Origin: Serripes groenlandicus
Taxonomy: Eukaryota; Mollusca; Bivalvia; Cardiida; Cardiidae
Direction: 5' to 3'
NCBI GenBank assembly: GCA_031761405.1
Contig: JASEVX010000011.1
Coordinates: 42,630,076 to 42,694,075 of the forward strand
Length of the DNA stretch: 64,000 bases
The notes beneath the pieces are model-generated. The model was not told the origin of the DNA and made no database searches. It worked only from the letters and a program-made list of their open reading frames with translations. The translations under genes were made by a program, and so were the position numbers. Positions 46,251 through 57,622 of this stretch are shown here, in pieces (within the stretch, counting starts at the first letter, position 1; each line of letters begins with the position of its first letter).

Positions 46251-46551
46251 ATTGATTGATTGATTGAATGGGGTTTAACGCCGTTTTTAACAATTTCTCA
46301 GTTATATCACGGCGGCCAGTTCACCTACTCATGCATTTCCTGGTTTTCTCACACCAGTACTCCACACAACCATCTTCCCAAGCAACTGGCTGCTTTTCCA
46401 CATAGACTTAGCCTATTGGTGGAAGACGAATGACGCATGTCGCATTGACTTTTGTCAATCGTCGGAAAGAAAGTTGGCCGAGCCGGGATTCGAACTCACA
46501 ACCCCTGGATTGATAGCCCGCGTCGCTACCGACTGAGCTACCGGGGCTCGG
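46251..46551 (-). mobile_element. SINE-A, full copy
   Basis: The minus strand has head CCGAGCCCCGGTAGCTCAGT, B box GAGTTCGAATCCC, body with CAGTTGCTTGGGAAG, tail GCCGTGATATAACTGAGAAA, AACGGCGTTAAACCCC and (CAAT)n. Confidence 0.92.
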
Positions 46552-46579
46552 AAAGTAGTAACATTTAAATTACTATCAT

Positions 46580-46776
46580 TGACCATTTCCCACTTGCAGA
46601 CTTGTGTTGACGCGTCTGCAGCCTGTCATTCATGAACATTGTGACAAAAGAAGAAATTGTTCATGATCAACTTCTTTCAATAGTCGTACTTTAATTCTTT
46701 AGAGATTTTCCATATTTGTGTCCAGATGGTTTCAAATGAGTCTCCTACAGATTTGTTGCATGTGGGAAAGGGTTGA
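46580..46776 (-). mobile_element. MITE family Y, diverged copy
   Basis: CCATTTCCCACTTGCAGAC, GCGTCTGCAGCC, AGAAGAAATTGTTCATGATC and TTGCATGTGGGAAAGGGTTG. Confidence 0.75.
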
Positions 46777-46904
46777 TATTTACTGAATGTTAGCAACTTA
46801 ATACTAAATGATGAATAGGAAAACAAATCGTTCGGCGTTTCAACAGTTCGCGTGACATTAACGTTAGGGTTTTTTCATTGACTGTTTTATGTCGGTTTTA
46901 CATG

Positions 46905-47155
46905 TCGAGGGCTTGGCGTGAAACGGTTGTAACTCAAAACCTATTTTGAAAACCCTGGATTTAGGATCTATTTTGACCCCTTTGTAAACAATGCAAATTT
47001 AGCTGCCATTGCTCAGAACGAGCAATGGCACCTAAATGTCCATTGTTTACCAAGAAAAATGATTCAATGCTTATAAAGACTTTATGGCGAGGTAAATAAA
47101 CTTGGTAAAAAAAATACCAATTTTAGTTACAACCGTTTTTACGCCAAGCCCTCGA
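46905..47155. mobile_element. palindromic MITE family Z, copy 3
   Basis: TCGAGGGCTTGGCGTGAAAC to ACGCCAAGCCCTCGA. Centre GCTGCCATTGCTC AGAAC GAGCAATGGCACC. Confidence 0.92.
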
Positions 47156-47510
47156 TGTGTAGATAATAATCTATTATATGGCTTCTATCACAAAGACATT
47201 TGATTAATCCGGTCCTTGATATAATCTCACCTTCGTTGTTAAAGATATAAACACGGAATACTAAAATAATTAATTTGTAATGTACTTTAATATCGTAACA
47301 AAGAGAGATACTTTGTTGATGTCTAGATTGATAAAACCATACATATGTACGTTTAACCCTTTACGAGATGTTGACGCATTTGGACAACACAAGATATTTG
47401 AAAATAAATACATATGCAAAATGTGAACATTATTTCACAAGTCACTTATATTAGTAGTTCTGAAAGTTCATTTTAATTTTGGAGATGCTTTTAAGCCCGA
47501 TGGTATGATA
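47156..47510. other. unannotated sequence
   Basis: No recognised feature. Confidence 0.5.
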
Positions 47511-47932
47511 GCAGATGACGTCGATGTAGATTACATTAGCACAACATTGTGATGCATATGACGTCGATGTAGATTACATAAGCACAACATTGTGATGTAG
47601 ATGACGCCGATGTAGATTACATTAACACAACAGTGTGATGCAGATGACGTCGATGTAGATTACATTAACACAACATTGTGATGCAGATGACGTCGATGTA
47701 GATTACATTAACACAACAGTGTGATGCAGATGCCTACGATGTAGATTACATTAGCACAACATTGTAATGCAGATGACGTCGATGTAGATTACATTATCAC
47801 AACATTGTGATGCAGATGACGTCGATGAGATTACATTAGCCCAACATTCTGATGCAGATGACGTCGATGTAGATTACATTAGCACAACATTGTGATGCAG
47901 ATGACGTCGATGTAAATTACAATATTTACATT
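47511..47932 (+). repeat. 43-bp minisatellite, left segment
   Basis: About 10 units of GCAGATGACGTCGATGTAGA, TTACATTAGCACAACATTGT, GAT. Every unit carries GACGTC. Confidence 0.95.
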
Positions 47933-48357
47933 CGCCTGGTATGTTTTATAAGTCAAACTTGACGTTCATTTTGCATGAACCGGTCGACCTTTCATGACCT
48001 CTGTAGGGAAAATGACGTCATTGTTTATTTCAATAACGCGACGTAATTTAACCAATGATATACGACGTTACAAATATCAGCTATTCATTTAAACAAACGT
48101 ATGCTGACGGTAACATATCTTCATTGTTATTAAAGATGTGTTTGCAAACACTTTTAGGTCGAATAAAATAAAGTAATGAAAAAAGGAAATTGTAAATATA
48201 AGGAATGACTCTTATTTTTCGTGCGTTCATGCAGTATGAACGCTCGGCCGCCATTTTGCAAATTTCCCAAGAAGCGCTAGCGCGCTTCATGGATTTGCAA
48301 AATGGCGGCCGAGCGTTCATACTGCATGAACGCACGAAAAAAAAAGAGTCATTCCTT
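47933..48357. mobile_element. insert in 43-bp array ending in a foldback
   Basis: About 425 bp of unrelated sequence breaks a 43-bp unit after GTAAATTACAAT, and the array resumes at TTAGCACAATATTG. The right 160 bp is a strong foldback (separate entry). The left ~265 bp has no recognised feature. Confidence 0.6.
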
Positions 48358-48358
48358 A
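48199..48358. repeat. near-perfect foldback, ~64-bp arms
   Basis: Arms from TAAGGAATGACTC.. to ..GCCATTTTGCAAAT and complement, surrounding a ~29-bp loop that itself contains GAAGCGC/GCGCTTC. The only clear arm mismatch is in the poly-T/poly-A stretch. The low divergence suggests a young MITE or very recent inverted duplication. Confidence 0.93.
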
Positions 48359-48594
48359 ATTAGCACAATATTGTGATGCAGATGACGTCGATGTAGATTA
48401 CATTAGCACAATAGTGTGATGCAGATAACGTCGATGTAGATTACATTAGCACAACATTGTGTTGCAGATGACGTCGATGTAAATTACATTAGCACAATAT
48501 TGTGATGCAGATGACGTCGATGTAGATTACATTAGCACAACATTGTGATGCAGATGACGTCAATGTAGATTACATTAGCACAACATTGTGATGC
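48358..48594 (+). repeat. 43-bp minisatellite, right segment
   Basis: About 5.5 units continuing the array (GATGCAGATGACGTCGATGT..). Confidence 0.95.
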
Positions 48595-48689
48595 AATTCA
48601 ATATCATTCACCAACCACCGTCGTCCGCTTTTGTTCCATATCGTAATTAGACTGAAAAGATATGGCACAGGGTTACAAACGTACACTAT

Positions 48690-48821
48690 AGGTTATTGCA
48701 TCAATATGGGAAGATATTGTGTTGGACGAGTTCCTTCGGCTGAGTTGCCCGAGCTTGCGAGGGCACTCCGCCGAAGGAACGAGTCCCAACACAATAGATT
48801 CCCATAATCATGCAATAACCT
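48690..48821. mobile_element. small palindromic MITE
   Basis: Inverted ends AGGTTATTGCAT and ATGCAATAACCT; next arm pair ATATTGTGTTGG / CCAACACAATA; then GTTCCTTCGGC / GCCGAAGGAAC, and an AGTTGCCC..GAGGGCACT loop region. No other copy in the window. Confidence 0.8.
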
Positions 48822-50054
48822 TTTTATTGTATAATTTGATATTGGCTATTTAAAATGTGTCGTTTTGTTTGTTTTAAACACGTCACACTTATTAGAAAAT
48901 TAACAGTCGTTTTGGATTCCTCAGAGAAATAAACATTAACGATATATCGCGCATTTATACTCTCCTTTACGCTGGTTGCTAAGGTCGCGGAAAATATAAT
49001 TTACGAACCGCCATTGTTGTCGACTCAAAATTGGAATCGTCGACAAAATGATGTGTAACGCCTTTTCTAACAGTGTTTTTCATTAAGAACTCGTGTATTA
49101 TCTTATTCTTGTATTTACGCCTGGACATTTGTTTTTTTATTACGATTTAGATGCCCCTTTAAAAGGGCCTTTTGACCTCGCAGTATGTTCAGTAAAGCGA
49201 ACACACATCTTTGATATACATATAAAGGCTACTGCGTTGATAAACTTCACATCGGAGGATAACAAAACAAATCTGAAGACCTACCTTTAAAACAATCATT
49301 TGCTTAGTTATAAATCCCTCTTTATTTGTTGATACACTTATAATAGATCGTCAACGACAATCAAAACAACACTCGAGCAATATTATTGATGTACACGTCA
49401 CATTATTACGTCAGAAACTACGTACGTATTTACTAGCATAGCTAACGCTATAAATAGACCAGATTGGGTTTCGTGTATGTCTATCGATTTTTCACTACGT
49501 GTCATCTATAAAAGATGTACCAAACAATGTACTACGAACCGTATAAGCACAGCTTTTCCCTAGGACTATCAGAGAATCGAACCTTGAGCAGATCACATCT
49601 GTAAACTGATTCAAGTCCCGTCTACATTGATACACAGCCTAAACAACACAGCTGTTTTTTCTATTTCATTTATATTTGTTAATATGCCTAATTAGTTGTT
49701 TTAACCATTTGAATGGCTCACTTGCCTGCGATGCACTAAGCCCTGACAGTAACAAAGTAGAAGTAGAAGTTAGCTGGATCTCTAAATCACGAAAGTTTGG
49801 ATGAGAGCGCTTTGTAACGTTAGTGTATGGAAATAGTTCCGTCCTTAGCGTCACGTGAAAAAGATTCCAGTGCAATATCAACCCGTGCAATATCAAATGA
49901 TATTGCATCCTTTGTTCATATGGAAACAAGAGGGAACAATATCAAAGTATACAATAATGATGGATACATGATATTTAAACCTAGAGTATGGAGACAAACT
50001 TATTGAGAAAAACAATAAAGTTCAGTGATAAATAATACAACCAAGTATTAGTCG
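48822..50054. other. unannotated sequence
   Basis: Only frames under 90 codons, none recognisable. A small GCAATATCAAATGATATTGC hairpin lies at about 49888-49908. Confidence 0.5.
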
Positions 50055-50172
50055 AGAGTAATATTATCAATCCACGTATTACAAACTATAATCAAATACT
50101 CAATTGCCTAACTAGAGTAATATTATCAATCCACGTATTACAAACTATAATCAAATACTCAATTGCCTAACT
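50055..50172 (+). repeat. 59-bp perfect tandem duplication
   Basis: AGAGTAATATTATCAATCCA...GCCTAACT occurs at 50055-50113 and again at 50114-50172 with no difference that I can see. Confidence 0.95.
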
Positions 50173-50260
50173 TTACTATAAGACATGCGAGAAAGCGTAA
50201 TTAGTGGAGCCGTTCCCCTAAAAATAAACACTATCTGTGTATTCAGGCATTCTGATCCAT

Positions 50261-50777
50261 TAATTGTGGTTAAATGCCGATTTCAACAATTGTTCAATTA
50301 TGTCACGGCGTCAAGTTCACCTACCCATATCGAGGTCTTGGCGTGAAACGGTTGTAACTAAAATTGGTATTTTTCTACCAAGGATAATCACCTCACCATG
50401 AAGCCTTTATAAGGGTTAAATAATTTTGTCTTGGTAAACAATGGAAATTTAGGTGACATTGCTCGTTCTGAGCAATGGCACATAAATTTGCATTGTTTAC
50501 AAAGGGGTCAAAATTGTCCCTAAACCAGGGTTTTCAAAATAGATTTTAGTAACAACCGTTTCACGCCAAGTCCTTGATATGTTGCCTGACTTTCCCGTAC
50601 CGGTAATCCACTAAACAGTCTTTCAAAGCAACCGGCTGCTTTTCGATAAAGTCTGTTAGCCCGTTGGTGGGAGACGAATGACGCGTGTCGCATTGACATT
50701 TGTAAAACGTCGTAGAAGAATGTCAGCCGAGCTAGGGTTCAAACTCAAAACGCCTTGATGTGACATCCCGGGGCTCG
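50261..50777 (-). mobile_element. SINE-A interrupted by MITE Z
   Basis: The tail part (50261-50329, GTGACATAATTGAACAATTG) and the head/body part (50578-50777, ending CGAGCCCCGG) are separated by a Z copy inserted in the ..GGTGAACTTG..CATGGG.. region. Confidence 0.85.
50330..50577. mobile_element. palindromic MITE family Z, copy 4, inside SINE-A
   Basis: TCGAGGTCTTGGCGTGAAAC to TCACGCCAAGTCCTTGA, flanked by TA/TA. Centre GTGACATTGCTC GTTCT GAGCAATGGCAC. Confidence 0.92.
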
Positions 50778-51009
50778 TCGCACTCTGATCAAAATGGACG
50801 GTGTTTTGGAAGCTGTTTGTAAGAAGAAATACGATCAATGAAAAGCCAGAGCAATCTATACGGATGCGCAGGTTGATTTGGATCCATTCTCGTCGTAAAT
50901 AGTCTCGTGTTGGGTCTCACACACGGAGCCTACCTCATGTATACGTACGGAGGACTACAGGTAGATAAGGAGAAGTCAATTTTTCTTTGCCCTACAACAT
51001 TTCTCTTAC

Positions 51010-51103
51010 TACTCAACCGAACCATATGTTGTGGATAATTAAAAAAAGTGGACTCACTCAGACCATTTTTTTTAATACCTTCCACATATGGTTTGAGTGA
51101 CAA
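51010..51103. repeat. short inverted repeat
   Basis: ACTCAACCGAACCATATGTT... and its partner ...CACATATGGTTTGAGTGAC, with inner TTAAAAAAAGTGG / CCATTTTTTTTAA. About 35-bp imperfect arms. Confidence 0.75.
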
Positions 51104-51108
51104 AATTA

Positions 51109-51243
51109 ATAAAGATTTTCAAACAGGAAAATAAAGATTTTAGAATATGAAAGATAAGGATTTTAGAATACGAAAACATAAGGATTTTAGAACATCAAAA
51201 TAAGGATTTTAGAACATAAAAAATAAGGATTTTAGAACATGAA
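51109..51243 (+). repeat. ~27-bp A-rich tandem repeat, 5 copies
   Basis: Five units of AAAATAAGGATTTTAGAACA(T)G with 25-29 bp spacing. Confidence 0.85.
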
Positions 51244-51383
51244 AAAAAAAAAGATTGGTAATATGTGCCATTTTGGGATATAAATCTCAAGGAACTGACA
51301 TATAATCGGTAAACGATATGGAACTCAAAGCCAATTAATATATCCGGACTATGAAAGTCACCCTTTACCTCATACAATAAACA

Positions 51384-51502
51384 TGCGACATACGACTTTG
51401 AAATCCTCTAGGTACAATAACATGAAGCCTCTATAAACTACTAAATATATTTGAAAACATTGTGGCAAAAAAGAGGAAAAATTGCTCATTATGAGCAATG
51501 AT
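51384..51502 (+). mobile_element. MITE family Y, fragment
   Basis: CATGCGACATACGACTTTGA, GAAAACATTGTGGCAAAAA and ATTGCTCATTATGAGCAAT; the right arm is lost. Confidence 0.6.
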
Positions 51503-51630
51503 AGTAATTGCTTATTTTGTTGGTGCTCAATGTTATCTGGGCATCATTACAACTGATACATTGTTGTCAGATGGTGCTGGTGAATTACCCAGGATACGCG
51601 ATGATATAGCGACCGATATATGTCTTTTCA

Positions 51631-51816
51631 TATCGCCGTTTTCAGCAATTGTTCAGTCATAACACAGCGGCCAGTTCACACAAGTACTCCCCATAACAAT
51701 CTCTCCAATCAATTGGCTGCTTGTTATATATGTCGGGAAGAGTGTATGCCGAGCTGGGGTTTGACCTCACAACCCTTTGAGTGATAGACCACGTCGCTAC
51801 CGACTGAGCTTCTGGA
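51631..51816 (-). mobile_element. SINE-A, internally deleted copy
   Basis: The minus strand has head remnants (GAAGCTCAGTCGGTAGCGAC), B box GAGGTCAAACCCC, shortened body and the tail TGTTATGACTGAACAATTGC, TGAAAACGGCGA. Confidence 0.75.
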
Positions 51817-52003
51817 CATTAACGAAAGGTGAAAAAGCCGCGTTCATGTTCTAGAATGTTTTGACTTGTAATTACATTGGTTGAGATCGTTTCCTATCTG
51901 GAAAGGCGCACGGACCAACATTTGGCGACAATTGTCAACATGTACATGCAACAACAATGCACCTTGTCGGAACTCTGCAGTTATAGCATTTGGACGAAAA
52001 GGC

Positions 52004-52232
52004 TAACCCTTTCCCTCATACGACAATTCTGCAGCAGACGACTTTGAACATATTTTGTCAAAAAGTAAAAAATCTCTTTAATTGAACGGAAAACCTCTGA
52101 CCAAAAGTGGAAAACATTGTGGCAAAAGGAGAAATTGCTCGTTTTGAGCAATTTCTTCTTTTGACACTATGTTTTCAAAAAGCCGTCTGCGGCAGAGGCG
52201 TCAGAAAGCGTCTATATGAGGGAAAAGGTTAA
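52004..52232 (+). mobile_element. MITE family Y, full copy
   Basis: TAACCCTTTCCCTCATACG to ATATGAGGGAAAAGGTTAA, with centre GAAATTGCTCGTTTTGAGCA. Confidence 0.9.
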
Positions 52233-52327
52233 CAGAATCGAATTAATGGCAATACAATGGGTGCCCATGTGACATATTTTACGGCAATAATCTTGTCTAA
52301 CACCCGAAGGTTATTGTGGTTTTATAC

Positions 52328-52528
52328 ATTTTTCAACATTATTACAGTTACATTGTATATCATGGGGACAGTTCATTTGTTTCATGATCCCTGGGTAAAC
52401 CAACCAGTACTTAGCCAGGAAATGTGCCTTGTCCAGGGCACTCCACCATGATCTCCGCGACTTGAGATCTAACCTGGGACAAGCTCAAAATCCACGACGC
52501 TAGCCACTAGGCCATGGTAGTGTCCTGG
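52328..52528 (-). mobile_element. SINE-B, diverged copy
   Basis: The minus strand has A-box remnant TGGCCTAGTGGCTAGCGTCG, body GTGCCCTGGACAAGGCACAT and CCCAGGGATCATGAAACAA, and the tail (ATGTAACTGTAATAATGTTG). Confidence 0.75.
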
Positions 52529-52831
52529 TTATAATTGTATTAATATTTCAATTGCGTTCAACGTTATTCAATAAAACAGCATAACACTCCAACAGAAGTC
52601 TTAGGAATATATTATAATCCCATACCGCCATGCTGGTGTAGTGGTAGAGCGATCGCCTCGAATGTGGGAGGTCGTGGGTTCGACCCCTGACCGGGTCATC
52701 CCAAAGACTTAAACAATGCTAGTAATGGCTACCCCCCTTGGTAATCAGGATTGCGGGGTTAGCATTACGATCGACTGACTGGTGTTCGGATAAATGAATC
52801 AGTAATTCCGGTAACTTACCTAGGAAACGCC

Positions 52832-54687
52832 GGTGTGTTCCCACTTTCCAAACCTTTAATTAGTCCTATAGAAATTGAGGTAGGGGTTGGGGCAATGTAT
52901 TGTTTGGTGTAACAATAGAGTTGAAAGGTGATAATTGGCGAAAATTGCTATACTGTACTAAAAACTTGTGTTTCTAAATTTGGGAAAGTTGTTCATAAAT
53001 ATGATAGATATTCTTTATTTTGAGTTATAAGCATTAATTCGAAAACATAGATATTAACATGTATAAGACAAACACAAATATGAACATGCATAGCACAAAA
53101 TAGATATAATTCTTGAAATATTTTTATTGTACATATTCACTTTAAGTTGACTTAAGTGAGAAGCAGCATCAACATACGTCATGATGTCCAGTTCGCAGTT
53201 GGTGCTTCAGTCTGATGAGCATTTGCTTAAACTCACGGTATACCCGCTTCCTTGGTCGCTGCTTTCCACCGTTGGCGTGCTTGAACAGCTTCGCCTCGTT
53301 AGCAGCCTGCTCTTTCTTGACCAGGTCTATCAATGTGTAAATATTAGGATGGCAGTGTCGTAGTTGGCTGTTTATTTTATGGTGCCAACCCTCAACATGA
53401 TTGGTAGTGCGTGGACCATCATTCTCGTAATGATTCCGGAGCGGCGGTCTCCCTCTACCCACTGCTCAGTCACATAGTCCTTTAACTTAGACACAGGCAC
53501 CGAGTCAATGTCACATTCACTTCTTCATTGTCCTTGAAGTCAGCTACAAGACCACAATATTGTACTTTTCTCCACATACACTGTGTGAAGTGAAAGAAAC
53601 ATCCACGGACTTGAACACCAACAAACACGATACTGACAGCACGCCACGCTGCTGTTTCGAAGTCCATCATTATCGTTTCTGGGGACAGATGAATGTTATG
53701 CTCACGAGCGAAATTATGGATGAGGGTGAAGAATCTGGTGTAAATTGTCTGCTGTTTATTTGTAAGTAGTCCATACACTAGGGGACACATATACCAGTCA
53801 ATCATGGCGTGGATGGTGTATAGCTGGTAGAAATATGACGGCAAAGCGTAGAAGGTACCGTCCATATACCAGGTTTCGGCTGTAGACAGCTGGGCCAGGT
53901 TGTCAACGGTGGCGAATATGAGCATTCGCTTCACATCACCGTCATTGGCGATTAGGAATGGCTCCCCTGCAAGAGACTCTGTCCACTTCCCGTCCAAGTT
54001 CACATCCGCCCTTGTCTTTGGCAGGACTGGTCTAGTCTTAGACCGCTGTCTATATAAACTGGATTTGGGTTCGTAGAATGTGGGTAGATTATCCACAACC
54101 TCTTTGGTGGAATTGTCACATTCGATCGATCTTGTTTCTGCCGGTATATCGTTATAGATGGAGGGCACCGGCTGTGTTGACCCTCGGACCTGCTTTCAGA
54201 CACCACTTATGGTGTCCGCAGCAACAATGCTGCTGTCATCTCTTGGGTGATTGTGTTCATCAGCGATTTTGGTAGGAAGCTCATTCTTAGTGTTAATTTT
54301 AGCATTGCGTGCTTTGTTGACACAGTTCCAGTAGCGACACTCCCTAGTTCTGGTTTACAGGCTGTACATGTAGCCATTTAGAACCAGAGTCTGTCTTCCT
54401 CTGCTATTCTCTATGAATCGTATATTGACTAGCGCATTTGCCATTTTAGAGGTTTATGATTACAAAAATAACAAAAAAATAGTTTTATTCTAGAATAAGT
54501 ATGTATTTTCAACAGATGGAACAAGATAAATAACATTGAAATAATACACTGCACGTACAAGTTTATGTGTGTCTTTCATTTATTTTTTGAACAGTATAGA
54601 AAATACAGGTAAGTCTGAGGTGCGAAGAGATAATTGGGGATAATTGATATGTGTGAAAATAAAAGGTTGGGAAAGTGGGAACAAACC
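52832..54687 (-). mobile_element. FLYWCH-type MULE DNA transposon
   Basis: Terminal inverted repeats GGTGTGTTCCCACTTTCC and GGTTTGTTCCCACTTTCC extend inward as NAACCTTT. GAAACGCC plus one further base is duplicated at 52824-52832 and 54688-54696, matching the 8-9-bp duplications of MULEs. The 1.86-kb element carries one minus-strand transposase gene, now broken. Both flanks are the two halves of the same SINE-C. Confidence 0.92.
53169..54444 (-). pseudogene. MULE transposase with FLYWCH zinc finger (decayed)
   Basis: From the ATG at 54444 the frame reads IRFIENSRGRQTLVLNGYMY, then CRYWNC and DEHNHPRDD. This is a FLYWCH-type C2H2 finger that would bind the element's DNA. TAA and TGA stops interrupt it (after YMYSL and after TISGV). 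From 54168 an open stretch carries the MULE catalytic domain: first Asp in TWYMDGTF, second in TIMMDFETA, and the GCFFHFTQCMW zinc-binding-like motif. At about 53480-53520 the frame shifts at least twice (VSKLKDYVTEQWVEGD lies in another frame). The C-terminal piece (53462-53169) has NHVEGWHHKIN with the likely third acidic residue. Two stops and at least two frameshifts imply it cannot make active transposase. Confidence 0.9.
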
Positions 54688-54756
54688 GAAACGCCCTGAT
54701 GTAACTGAACAAAATGTTGAAAGAGGCTTAAATCACAAAACAATCGCTCAATGAAT

Positions 54757-54963
54757 TAACCATATCCAACATGCAAACTCATTTCGACGCATTCGCTGCT
54801 GACGAGTTTATAAAATAGTGTGGGAAAATGAGGCATTGCTCGATTTGCCACAACGTTTCCAACTCGGTTCAATTAAAATACTGTTTTCTTTGAACTTCGC
54901 TAAGTGTGTTGTTTTTTTCCAAATACGTTTGCTACATATGTGTTGTATATGGTAAGGGGTTAA
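54757..54963 (-). mobile_element. MITE family Y, diverged copy
   Basis: TTAACCATATCCAACATGC to TTGTATATGGTAAGGGGTTAA. It directly follows the SINE-C tail. Confidence 0.8.
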
Positions 54964-55000
54964 ACGAATTACTACAATACATTATACAGAATCGAATGTA

Positions 55001-55231
55001 TTAACCCTTTCCCTCATATAGACGCTTTCGGACGCCTCTGCAGCAGACTGCTTTTTGAAAACATAGTGACAAAAGAAGAAATTGCTCAAAACGAGCAATT
55101 TCTCCTTTTACCACAATGTTTTCCACTTTATGTCATAGGTTATCCATCCAATTATAGAGATTTTCTATTTTTTGACAAAATATGTTCAAAGTCGTCTGCT
55201 GCAGATTTGTCGTATGAGGGAAAAGGGTTAA
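55001..55231 (-). mobile_element. MITE family Y, full copy
   Basis: TTAA at both ends; CCCTTTCCCTCATATAG to GTATGAGGGAAAAGGG; centre GAAATTGCTC AAAAC GAGCAATTTC. Confidence 0.92.
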
Positions 55232-56037
55232 CTGACAATCGTTTTCATCAATGCGACTTCCACACGACTTCGTGTCTAATTCAAGCTGATAAAAGTGTGC
55301 ACTTAACGCAATCAAGTCATTCCTTTATCGATCGCTGTTTAATAAATACTTCAGTTGGATCCCACACTGAAAACTTTTACAGCTCTTCAATTGAAAGTCA
55401 TTAACCCGCCACATATAGAAAATAAAACGGATATTTCTAAGGAAATAAAAAATGATTGAAAAATCAAATAAAAAAACCCGTGGAAATTTTCCTGGCGGCA
55501 TTGGTTCTAAATAAAATCAAACTCAAAACGTTTTTGCAAATATTTAAAAACAAGCCAAGAAAGAACACGTTCACTTACCACCTCCCTGTTACAGATCAAT
55601 GTACTCAATGTACTGAAAGTCGCAATAATGCACTTTCCATACTAAATATAGTTTTATTCAAAATATCACCAGAAGGTCATAGACCCATGTGGTTAGTAAA
55701 GCATACAACAGTGAAACATACAAAATAATACAACAAAATAATGGTATATACAATTAATTACATATACACGGTTGTTTAGATGTACCTAACTACATACATA
55801 TAAACATGCTTGTATGCAAGCAAGACACGAGATGCAAACTTAATTTACTATAAAAAACAAATAAAAAAACAAATAAAGAGATATAACACCCATTTAGATC
55901 AATCTTGTCCGAAACGAAAAGACAAGTTTGTCATTAGGTGTTCTTATACTGTACATGCAATGCAAAATTATGATTATAAAATTTATAATATAATAATTAA
56001 TCTGTTTAAATTTACACTCAAATATAAACCATAACAA
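55232..56037. other. unannotated AT-rich sequence
   Basis: A 90-codon Lys-rich plus-strand frame (55456-55728) has no recognisable domain. No gene is supported. Confidence 0.45.
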
Positions 56038-56299
56038 TGAGCCGTCTTGCGAGAAAACCAACAGTATGAACCCTGCGTAATGTATCGACACAGATCAGCC
56101 TGCGCAGGCTAATCCGGGGCCGAAACATTCCGTCTGACGGTCTCAGGTGGATAGAGGTATAGAGTAATGATTCCTGAAACAGAAAAATCCACAGGAGGCG
56201 AACAATGTCTGTTCGGGTTCGCCTGCGCGGCATGCTTAGGCTGATCAGGTCGATACTTTACGCAGAGACCACAATGTTGGTTCTCTCGCGGGACGGCTA
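56038..56299 (-). mobile_element. MITE family M, full copy
   Basis: TGAGCCGTCTTGCGAGAAAA to CTCTCGCGGGACGGCT. The final three bases differ (AAA instead of CAT). Confidence 0.88.
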
Positions 56300-57141
56300 A
56301 AATAGCGTGCATATGATTGTTTCCGGAACATGTATCAGAGTAATCCGTTAAGTACAGGTAGTACACCCTGTTGTATATGGTTTCTGTCAACGTAATACCA
56401 GGGACGTAGATAAGAGGGATAAGTAACTAAATTATATACTAAAATATCACCCCTGCCAACATTTGTAGCAAGTAAAAATCAAGATCTATTCAAGATATGA
56501 AAATAAAAAAATAAAAATCTGGAAGTTTAAACATTCTTCTAATGCAGTAGATAAAAATATTTTAATATGCTACAGGTTTTGATAATAGGTTATCCTTATG
56601 AAAAATGTCAGTCTATCAATTTTTGGAAAACAATAATATAATTCAGAAATCCCAATATCTGTGTCTTTTAAACCAGTCATTGTTCAAAACACAAAGAAAC
56701 TCCAGTTGTTCATTGTATCTCTAACTTTAGTTGAAATGTTTAGCTTTCAGAATATGTATGTTTTGTTTATGTGTCATATGTGACTTCAAAGTTTTATTTG
56801 CAACCAAATGTGACAATTTGGACAATTTTATTTCTATGTGTGATATTTTAACCAGACAACAGGTGTACAGGTGGAGTTGCCTATCCCTTTTATCTATGTC
56901 CCTGGTAATACCAAGCATACTTTGAATCAGTAATGACTTACGTTGATAAGTCGGTTCCAAACAGACGCTTTGTTGGACATCCAGAGCCCGTACGCTGAAC
57001 GGATAGATTCAACACCGTTACAGACAGTTGAAACTACATACCCAATGCAGTTTGAGCCGAGACCATATAATTTATACTTTATGGCCAGGTAGCCCGGGGA
57101 GCATTCTATACATCGTCCAAATTGTACACAGTCTCAGTTGA
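56300..57141. other. unannotated sequence
   Basis: No gene or recognised repeat was seen. Confidence 0.5.
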
Positions 57142-57373
57142 TTAACCCTTTCCCTCATATAGTCGCGTTCTGACGCCTCTGCAGCAGACGGCTTTTTGAA
57201 AACATAGTAACAAAAGAAGAAATTGCACAAAACGTGCAATATTTCTCCTTTTGTCACAATGTTTTCCACTTTTAGTCATAGGTTATCCATTCAATTATAG
57301 AGATTTACCATTATTTGACAAAATATGTTCAAAGTCGTCTGCTGCAGAATTGTCGTATGAGGGAAAGGGTTAA
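57142..57373 (-). mobile_element. MITE family Y, full copy
   Basis: TTAA at both ends; CCCTTTCCCTCATATAG to CGTATGAGGGAAAGGG; centre GAAATTGCAC AAAAC GTGCAATATTTC. Confidence 0.92.
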
Positions 57374-57622
57374 GACATTGTCACCTGCAAAACAACACTA
57401 TAAACGTCAACTGATCTCTTGACAGCATGTTTTCAATATCAACTACATAATAAGAAAGTTATTCAAAAATGGCATACGTATTTGTTAAATGTTCAATAAA
57501 AACCTTGCACTACTTTATGTGCGCGAATCTTCTGACTGAGTTGACATCCGGTGAAATGTGCTCGATCGCAAAAGTCTGCTAATATACATGTACATAATGT
57601 AACATTGCATCACATTGTACAT

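Larger units (their letters stand above)
52628..54756 (+). mobile_element. SINE-C split by a MULE transposon
   Basis: Head and body at 52628-52831 (A box TGGTGTAGTGGTAGAGCG, B box GTGGGTTCGACCCC, body AGTAATGGCTACCCCCCTTG, ACTTACCTAGGAAACGCC). The common tail resumes at 54688 (GAAACGCCCTGATGTAACTG.., CAAAACAATCGCTCAATG). The segment GAAACGCC occurs on both sides of the MULE, so the SINE predates it. Confidence 0.92.

Noticed and set aside
53181..54275. Plus-strand frames across the MULE
   Set aside because: Antisense shadows of the transposase pseudogene.
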